DNA of 19,021 bases from an uncultured Dorea sp. (lineage in GTDB: Bacteria; Bacillota; Clostridia; Lachnospirales; Lachnospiraceae): contig CAJTUQ010000015.1 in NCBI GenBank assembly GCA_910579335.1, forward strand, positions 1-19,021, given 5' to 3'. The notes under the pieces were generated by a model. That model had not been told where the DNA came from. It saw only the letters and a program-made list of their open reading frames with translations, and did no database searches. This document shows positions 14,794-19,021 of the stretch, piece after piece. Position numbers and translations under genes: made by a program. The number at the start of each line of letters is the position of its first letter. Within the stretch, counting starts at the first letter, position 1.

Positions 14794-15480
14794 TTATCTC
14801 CAGTCATATTCTTCCGAACGTTTATCCCAATAATAAATGTTACCAAATAAGGCCGCTATGGAAAGCATGAATAAAATGAAAAAAATCACTCTCCCGTCTC
14901 CCCGTATAATAAACTCTATGTTACCCGGAAGCTCCAGTATTATAATTAAAAATATGATCAGACCCATTAGAAGATCATAAAATGTTTTCTTTTTCTTATC
15001 CGCTCCCGCAAAAGAATAGGCCTTCCTCTTTCTCTCAAGTCTCCGGAGCATGGCGCAGTCAAACAGCCAGGCTGCCAACCCCATTTCCACTACGAACACC
15101 GATACCCCGTATTCAGCCGGCATCCCCTGCCACAGCCAGAAAAATGTATAGCATAAAAACATGACTACAGCAATTGTCCTTGCCACAGGAATTGCATGTT
15201 CCAAATGACTGGGCCTTATCCCGTCTTTCACAAGGCTGTCACAGAACTCTTTTTCCGGCACGCCAAGCTTATCCACAAAAGTGACTCCTTCCCTGTCGGC
15301 TTCCTTGGCCAGGCCAATCAAATCCTTTTTTATCACTTCCAATTCAAAAAGAGACACTTCGAATGTTTCCAGATATTTAAACATATTATCCAGCACCTTA
15401 TAACTTTTGATGGGTATTTCCGAATATGCGTCGTTATTCTCCTGTACCAGCCTTTTATAGTTATTATAAAACAAACTCAT
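14794..15480 (-). CDS. DUF1048-like membrane protein, partner of PadR
   Basis: A 228 aa protein. Residues 1-90 are a helical soluble region (MSLFYNNYKRLVQENNDAYS, VIKKDLIGLAKEADREGVTF) related, as far as I can judge, to the DUF1048 domain found next to PadR regulators. About four membrane helices follow at 97-117, 126-145, 167-186 and 198-218. The last residues (SEEYDWR) overlap the ribosome binding region of the prepilin peptidase. The start overlaps the padR stop in ATGA, a sign of coupling. In Bacillus and Clostridia such pairs (PadR plus DUF1048 or DUF1700 membrane protein) appear to be self-contained stress-response modules, and the membrane protein may act on the regulator or the envelope; this is inference. 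Confidence 0.72.
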   Translation of the reverse strand: MSLFYNNYKRLVQENNDAYSEIPIKSYKVLDNMFKYLETFEVSLFELEVIKKDLIGLAKEADREGVTFVDKLGVPEKEFCDSLVKDGIRPSHLEHAIPVARTIAVVMFLCYTFFWLWQGMPAEYGVSVFVVEMGLAAWLFDCAMLRRLERKRKAYSFAGADKKKKTFYDLLMGLIIFLIIILELPGNIEFIIRGDGRVIFFILFMLSIAALFGNIYYWDKRSEEYDWR

Positions 15481-15806
15481 CTTTCATCCTCCTTGCCAAA
15501 AATCCCCTCTACCGTCCGCCGCACTTCATTCCACACTTCATAAAAACCGATAACATACTCCTTCCCCTGTTCTGTCAGGTTGTAATATTTTCTCCTCGGC
15601 CCAAGAGGGCTCGGCTTAAATGTCGCCGCTATCAGTCCTTTTTTTTCCAGCCTGAGAAGCAGCGGATAGAGCGTCCCTTCCTTTACATCCGTAAAACCGT
15701 ACCTCTTAAGCTGTTCTACAATCTCATATCCGTAAGTTTCAGACTTGTCTATGACTTTTAAAATACAGCCTTCCAATATTCCTTTCATCATCTGGCTTTT
15801 ATCCAT
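15477..15806 (-). CDS. PadR-family transcriptional regulator
   Basis: Winged-helix repressor of 109 aa. It contains the PadR hallmarks: MDKSQMMKGILEGCILKVID, the helix YGYEIVEQLKRYGFTDVKEG, the recognition region GTLYPLLLRLEKKGLI and the wing PLGPRRKYYNLTEQGKEY. A long C-terminal helix ends FGKEDER and would serve for dimerisation. In-frame GTG and ATG codons at 15818 and 15815 lie inside the ribosome binding site; ATG 15806, with GAGGTG nine bases upstream, matches the normal family start. It overlaps the membrane-protein gene by 4 nt. A good SigA promoter and a perfect 10-bp palindrome lie upstream, suggesting autorepression. It is divergent from hydE. Confidence 0.9.
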   Translation of the reverse strand: MDKSQMMKGILEGCILKVIDKSETYGYEIVEQLKRYGFTDVKEGTLYPLLLRLEKKGLIAATFKPSPLGPRRKYYNLTEQGKEYVIGFYEVWNEVRRTVEGIFGKEDER

Positions 15807-15835
15807 ATCCGTCATCACCTCTTTTATCTACCTTG

Positions 15836-15845
15836 CATTGCAATG
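15836..15845. promoter_or_regulatory. 10-bp palindrome, possible PadR operator
   Basis: CATTGCAATG is a perfect palindrome placed just after the expected transcription start of padR (about 15850) and before its ribosome binding site. PadR proteins commonly repress their own gene by binding inverted repeats at the promoter, so this is a candidate operator. No binding consensus is matched exactly. Confidence 0.35.
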
Positions 15846-15856
15846 TTCTTTACTGT

Positions 15857-15884
15857 ATTGTATCACAAGATAGAAGAATGTCAA
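15857..15884 (-). promoter_or_regulatory. SigA-type promoter of padR
   Basis: On the minus strand TTGACA (15884-15879) is followed after 16 bp by TACAAT (15862-15857), a perfect -35 box and a 5/6 match to the -10 box. Transcription would begin near 15850, about 45 nt before the padR start codon. It is the clearest promoter on the minus strand in this window. Confidence 0.8.
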
Positions 15885-15903
15885 CCTCTTTTCCGCATAT
15901 TTG

Positions 15904-15932
15904 TTGTATCTTTTTTTTCACTATGCTATAAT
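15904..15932 (+). promoter_or_regulatory. Extended -10 promoter of hydEGF
   Basis: TGCTATAAT at 15924-15932 is a consensus extended -10 element (TGnTATAAT). A weak -35 (TTGTAT, 15904-15909) lies 17 bp upstream, which is acceptable with an extended -10. Transcription would start near 15939, giving a leader of about 165 nt before hydE. The promoter is back to back with that of padR and does not overlap it. Confidence 0.75.
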
Positions 15933-15938
15933 CTGGAT

Positions 15939-16103
15939 AACGTACTAATCACAAAGGGCTATACCTGCGTGAAAAGGCGGACAGATTCAAGATTATATAT
16001 TACCGGACGTTTGGTATGGCGGATAAGTAACATTCACTGTACAATTACTTCCGGCTTAGAACCTGACGCCGTAAACGTCAGTTTTTTTATTCACAGGAGA
16101 CTT
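15939..16103 (+). ncRNA. Structured hydE leader, candidate attenuator
   Basis: The untranslated leader between the predicted start and hydE can fold into several stems. A 4-bp hairpin, TACC/GGTA (16001-16004 with 16013-16016), has loop GGACGTTT. A longer hairpin pairs AAGTAA (16025-16030) with TTACTT (16045-16050) and continues through a 2-nt bulge with CGG (16020-16022) and CCG (16051-16053). Next is the intrinsic terminator (separate entry). GACGTTT (16006-16012), mostly in the first loop, is a perfect complement of AAACGTC (16073-16079) in the terminator, so antiterminator and terminator exclude each other. No known riboswitch consensus (SAM, TPP, cobalamin, glycine, THF, T-box) was recognised. 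Confidence 0.55.
16063..16088 (+). terminator. Intrinsic terminator in the hydE leader
   Basis: CTGACG (16063-16068) pairs with CGTCAG (16076-16081) around the 7-nt loop CCGTAAA and is followed directly by seven T residues (16082-16088). It lies 5' of the hydE ribosome binding site (AGGAG at 16095-16099), so it would stop transcription before the operon unless prevented. This is typical of attenuators. Confidence 0.75.
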
Positions 16104-17174
16104 ATGGAAAAATATACGGCATTAATTCACAAACTGCATAAGACACGCAGGCTTTCCGGCAAAGAGTGGGCTTTTCTTATCTCCGGCCGGACGCCAAAGC
16201 TTTCCGAATATCTGTTTTCGCTGGCAAGAAAAGAGCAGGAGCATTATTACGGAAAAGATATTTTTGTACGGGGACTTATAGAATTTTCAAATTACTGCAA
16301 AAATGACTGTCTCTACTGCGGCATCCGCAGAAGCAACCGAAAGGCCTGTCGTTACCGCCTTGATGAAGATGCGATTCTTGCCTGCTGCCATGAAGGATAT
16401 GCGCTCGGATTCCGGACCTTCGTCCTCCAAAGCGGCGAGGACGCCTCCTACACAAAAGACAGGCTCGTCAATCTTGTTCGGAAAATCCGAAAAAATTTCC
16501 CGGACTGCGCCATTACCCTATCTGTAGGAGAATGGGACAAATCCAGCTATCAGGAGTTTTTCGATGCCGGAGCCGACCGTTACCTTTTGCGGCACGAAAC
16601 CTACAACACGAACCATTATGCAAAGCTTCACCCTAAAGCCTTAAGCGCTAAAAACCGCAGACAATGCCTTTGGGATTTGAAAGACATCGGGTATCAGGTG
16701 GGTACCGGATTCATGGTGGGCGCCCCGTACCAGACGCCGGAGCTTCTCGCCGAGGATATGCTTTTCTTAAAGGAATTGAATCCGCAGATGGTAGGTATCG
16801 GACCGTTTATCCCGCATCACGACACTCCTTTTAAAGATAAACCGGCCGGGACAATGGAACTTACGCTGTTCCTTCTCGGATGTATCCGTCTCATGCTGCC
16901 CAAAGTTCTTCTTCCCGCCACGACAGCTCTCGGAACGATTCACCCAAGAGGCCGGGAGCTTGGCATACTCTCAGGCGCCAATGTGGTAATGCCGAATCTT
17001 TCTCCTCAAGGAGTGAGAAAAAGCTATCTTCTCTACGACAATAAAATTTGTACCGGAGAAGAATCCGCTCAATGCCGGGATATGCTGGAGCAGAAAACGG
17101 CATCCATCGGTTACCGTATTGTAACATCCAGAGGCGATTCCTTAAATATGCCGCAGAACGCTGCAAATTCATAG
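16104..17174 (+). CDS. hydE: [FeFe]-hydrogenase maturation radical SAM enzyme HydE
   Basis: Radical S-adenosylmethionine enzyme that takes part in building the dithiomethylamine-bridged 2Fe subcluster of the H-cluster. The 356 aa protein has the SAM-cluster motif C65-X3-C69-X2-C72 in FSNYCKNDCLYCGIRRSN, an ISGR entry region, FVLQSGED, the SAM/substrate segments LSVGEW and LLRHETYNTNHYAKLHP, and VGTGFMVGAPYQTPE. The C-terminal part carries C316-X7-C324 but Met327 where Thermotoga maritima HydE has a third cysteine, so the second, non-essential cluster is probably absent. The frame is open far upstream, but ATG 16104 follows AGGAGA and matches the usual family length. hydG and hydF follow directly. 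Confidence 0.96.
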   Translation: MEKYTALIHKLHKTRRLSGKEWAFLISGRTPKLSEYLFSLARKEQEHYYGKDIFVRGLIEFSNYCKNDCLYCGIRRSNRKACRYRLDEDAILACCHEGYALGFRTFVLQSGEDASYTKDRLVNLVRKIRKNFPDCAITLSVGEWDKSSYQEFFDAGADRYLLRHETYNTNHYAKLHPKALSAKNRRQCLWDLKDIGYQVGTGFMVGAPYQTPELLAEDMLFLKELNPQMVGIGPFIPHHDTPFKDKPAGTMELTLFLLGCIRLMLPKVLLPATTALGTIHPRGRELGILSGANVVMPNLSPQGVRKSYLLYDNKICTGEESAQCRDMLEQKTASIGYRIVTSRGDSLNMPQNAANS

Positions 17175-17205
17175 ATACAAATTTTAATTTCCAAGGAGGT
17201 ACATC

Positions 17206-18627
17206 ATGTACGACGTAAATTCAAAACATGCCGACGATTTCATCAACCACGAAGAGATACTGGAAACCTTAGCTTACGCTGACGAAAACAAAGATAATTT
17301 AGAGCTTGTGGAGTCTATCATTAAAAAAGCTGAAAACCGGAAAGGCCTGACCCACAGAGAGGCGTCTGTCTTATTAGCCTGTAATGATGCAAGATTGAAC
17401 GAGAAAATCTTCCGTCTTGCAAATCAGATAAAAAAAGACTTTTACGGCAACCGCATCGTACTCTTTGCCCCGCTGTACCTTTCCAACTACTGCATCAACG
17501 GCTGTACGTACTGCCCGTATCACGCATCAAACAGACACATCGCCCGCAAAAAGCTTTCCCAGGAGGATATCCGCCGGGAAGTCGTCGCGCTTCAGGACAT
17601 GGGGCACAAGCGTCTGGCCCTGGAAGCCGGCGAGGATCCGGTGCACAACACGATGGATTATTATCTGGAAAGTATCAAAACCGTCTATGACATCAAGCAT
17701 AGAAACGGCGCCATCCGCCGCGTCAATATTAATATTGCCGCAACAACCGTTGATAATTACCGGCTTCTTAAAGAGGCTGAAATCGGAACTTATATTCTGT
17801 TTCAGGAAACCTACCACAAGGAAAGCTACCTAAAGCTCCATCCCACAGGCCCCAAGCACGACTATGATTATCATACAGAGGCAATGGACCGCGCAATGGA
17901 GGGCGGCATCGACGATGTAGGAATCGGAGTTCTTTTCGGGCTTGACAAATACCGCTACGAATTTGCAGGACTCCTCATGCATGCAGAACACCTGGAAGCA
18001 GCATTCGGAGTCGGCCCGCATACTATCAGCGTTCCGAGACTGCGCAATGCAGACGACATCGATGCAAGCTCCTTTACAAACGGAATCGACGACGACACTT
18101 TTGCAAAAATCGTCGCCTGCATCCGGATTGCCGTTCCCTACACCGGCATGATTATCTCCACAAGGGAAAGCCAGAAAACAAGAGAACGCGTACTGCATCT
18201 TGGCATCTCTCAAATAAGCGGCGGCTCCCGCACCAGCGTGGGCGGCTACTGCGAGCCGGAACCGGAAGATGCAAAATCCGAGCAATTCGACGTTATTGAC
18301 GGACGCACACTTGATGAAGTCGTACATTGGCTGATGGAAATGGATTACATCCCAAGCTTCTGCACTGCCTGCTACCGGGAAGGCAGGACAGGTGACCGCT
18401 TCATGTCTCTGTGCAAGAAGGGCCAGATTCAAAACTGCTGCCATCCAAACGCCTTGATGACGCTTCAGGAATATTTAATGGACTATGCCTCACCTGAGAC
18501 GAAGGCTCTGGGCGGCAGGCTGATAGATAAGGAAGTTCTAAATGTACCGAATGAAAAAGCAAGACAGGTCGTCCTTGAAAATCTGAAACTAATTCGTGAA
18601 AACAATCGGAGAGACTTCCGCTTTTAA
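17206..18627 (+). CDS. hydG: [FeFe]-hydrogenase maturation radical SAM tyrosine lyase HydG
   Basis: Radical SAM enzyme that cleaves tyrosine to p-cresol, CO and cyanide and assembles an Fe(CO)2(CN)-cysteine synthon for the H-cluster. The protein of 473 aa has the usual length. The SAM cluster motif is C96-X3-C100-X2-C103 in YCINGCTYCPYHASN. The auxiliary cluster motif C386-X2-C389-X22-C412 (SFCTACYREGRTGDRFM and onward) is complete, which sets it apart from ThiH. The middle has LALEAGEDP, FQETYHKESYLKLHP and GVGPHTISVPRLRNA. The start has AAGGAGGT at normal spacing and lies 31 nt after hydE. It should act with HydE and HydF. All essential cysteines are present. Confidence 0.97.
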   Translation: MYDVNSKHADDFINHEEILETLAYADENKDNLELVESIIKKAENRKGLTHREASVLLACNDARLNEKIFRLANQIKKDFYGNRIVLFAPLYLSNYCINGCTYCPYHASNRHIARKKLSQEDIRREVVALQDMGHKRLALEAGEDPVHNTMDYYLESIKTVYDIKHRNGAIRRVNINIAATTVDNYRLLKEAEIGTYILFQETYHKESYLKLHPTGPKHDYDYHTEAMDRAMEGGIDDVGIGVLFGLDKYRYEFAGLLMHAEHLEAAFGVGPHTISVPRLRNADDIDASSFTNGIDDDTFAKIVACIRIAVPYTGMIISTRESQKTRERVLHLGISQISGGSRTSVGGYCEPEPEDAKSEQFDVIDGRTLDEVVHWLMEMDYIPSFCTACYREGRTGDRFMSLCKKGQIQNCCHPNALMTLQEYLMDYASPETKALGGRLIDKEVLNVPNEKARQVVLENLKLIRENNRRDFRF

Positions 18628-18649
18628 CACTATTACGAGGTGATTCGTT

Positions 18650-19021
18650 ATGAGCATGAACAATACCCCTATGGCCGAGCGCACCCACATTGGTATATTC
18701 GGAAGGCGCAACGCAGGTAAGTCAAGCATCGTCAATGCTCTCACCGGGCAGGCCCTATCAATCGTGTCAGATACAAAAGGCACGACTACAGATCCTGTGC
18801 TGAAAACAATGGAGCTTCTCCCACTCGGCCCTGTTATATTGATTGACACACCGGGGCTGGATGATACGGGAGAACTGGGAGAGCTGCGCATCCAAAAGGC
18901 ATATCAGATGCTGAACAAAACCGATATCGCCCTGTTGGTTGTAGATGGCTCCATCGGTATGACAGATGACGACGCCAAAATTCTAGGACGCATTAAGGAA
19001 AAAGAAATTCCCTTTTTGATT
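18650..19021 (+). CDS. hydF: [FeFe]-hydrogenase maturation GTPase HydF, partial at C-terminus
   Basis: GTPase and scaffold protein on which the 2Fe precursor is assembled before transfer to apo-HydA. Only the N-terminal 124 residues of a usual ~400 aa are in the window. This part holds the G domain: P-loop GRRNAGKSS at 18-26, switch I KGTTTDPV at 43-50, and DTPG at 66-69, followed by LLVVDGS. The dimerisation and 4Fe-4S cluster domains lie past the right edge. The start at 18650 has GAGGTG seven bases upstream; a second ATG two codons later is less well placed. It begins 22 nt after hydG, completing the hydEGF order. Confidence 0.95.
   Translation, partial: MSMNNTPMAERTHIGIFGRRNAGKSSIVNALTGQALSIVSDTKGTTTDPVLKTMELLPLGPVILIDTPGLDDTGELGELRIQKAYQMLNKTDIALLVVDGSIGMTDDDAKILGRIKEKEIPFLI

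Noticed and set aside
16016..16030. Mini leader peptide ATG GCG GAT AAG TAA
   Set aside because: Four codons without a ribosome binding site or a run of regulatory codons; likely chance.
15939..16088. T-box leader (attractive because HydG uses tyrosine)
   Set aside because: No T-box sequence (AGGGTGGNACCGCG) or long specifier stem is present, and the leader is too short.
15843..16103. In-frame 87-codon N-terminal extension of HydE
   Set aside because: Most of it lies upstream of the predicted transcription start; the internal GTG at 15969 has only a weak AAAGGG; it would span the terminator, and HydE proteins normally begin where ATG 16104 begins.
17830..18444. 204-codon open frame on the minus strand
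   Set aside because: Antisense to hydG, with no homology or ribosome binding site.

Overview
The window looks like chromosomal DNA from an anaerobic Firmicute of class Clostridia, most likely a gut-type Lachnospiraceae. The grounds are strong AGGAGG-type ribosome binding sites before nearly every gene, PadR, XRE and GNAT families of clostridial type, many ferredoxin-like Fe-S proteins, and an [FeFe]-hydrogenase maturation operon (hydE-hydG-hydF). Genus assignment is inference. No rRNA, tRNA, CRISPR array, IS element or phage gene was seen.

Layout. Positions 1-15806 hold a run of about 21 genes all on the minus strand. Reading in transcription order from the right: a PadR regulator overlaps by 4 nt a DUF1048-like membrane protein, followed by a short type IV prepilin peptidase. 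Next are a zinc-type macrodomain ADP-ribosyl hydrolase, an aldo/keto reductase with C-terminal ferredoxin domain, and a cysteine-rich polyferredoxin. Then come a LURP-one/YxjI-like protein, a DUF3788 protein, a large secreted surface protein, a QueG-like Fe-S protein, a DUF1877 protein, a NapH-like membrane ferredoxin and a GNAT fusion protein. After the relic of a nucleotidyltransferase/HEPN-like pair lie a blasticidin-S-deaminase-like enzyme, the fluoride channel FluC, a conserved hypothetical protein, a GNAT-YoaP fusion, a small membrane protein, an XRE regulator, a DUF2164 protein and a DMT exporter cut by the window edge. Most gaps are under 100 bases and each gene has its own Shine-Dalgarno sequence. 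Recognisable promoters are rare in this run; the clearest is the one before padR.

The right end (15900-19021) is on the plus strand: a promoter with an extended -10 box, a leader of about 160 nt, hydE, hydG and the first 124 codons of hydF. These three build the H-cluster 2Fe subsite: HydE and HydG are radical SAM enzymes and HydF is the GTPase scaffold. The hydE leader carries an intrinsic terminator just before the ribosome binding site. An upstream hairpin loop has a perfect 7-nt complement to the 3' arm of that terminator. This is the best candidate here for an undescribed regulatory element: a riboswitch-like or otherwise conditional attenuator of hydrogenase maturation.

Other points of interest are the decayed nucleotidyltransferase/HEPN-like pair at 4400-4641, a GNAT fusion with a strong internal ribosome binding site exactly at the domain junction, and a prepilin peptidase whose first membrane helix can only be included by a non-ATG start.
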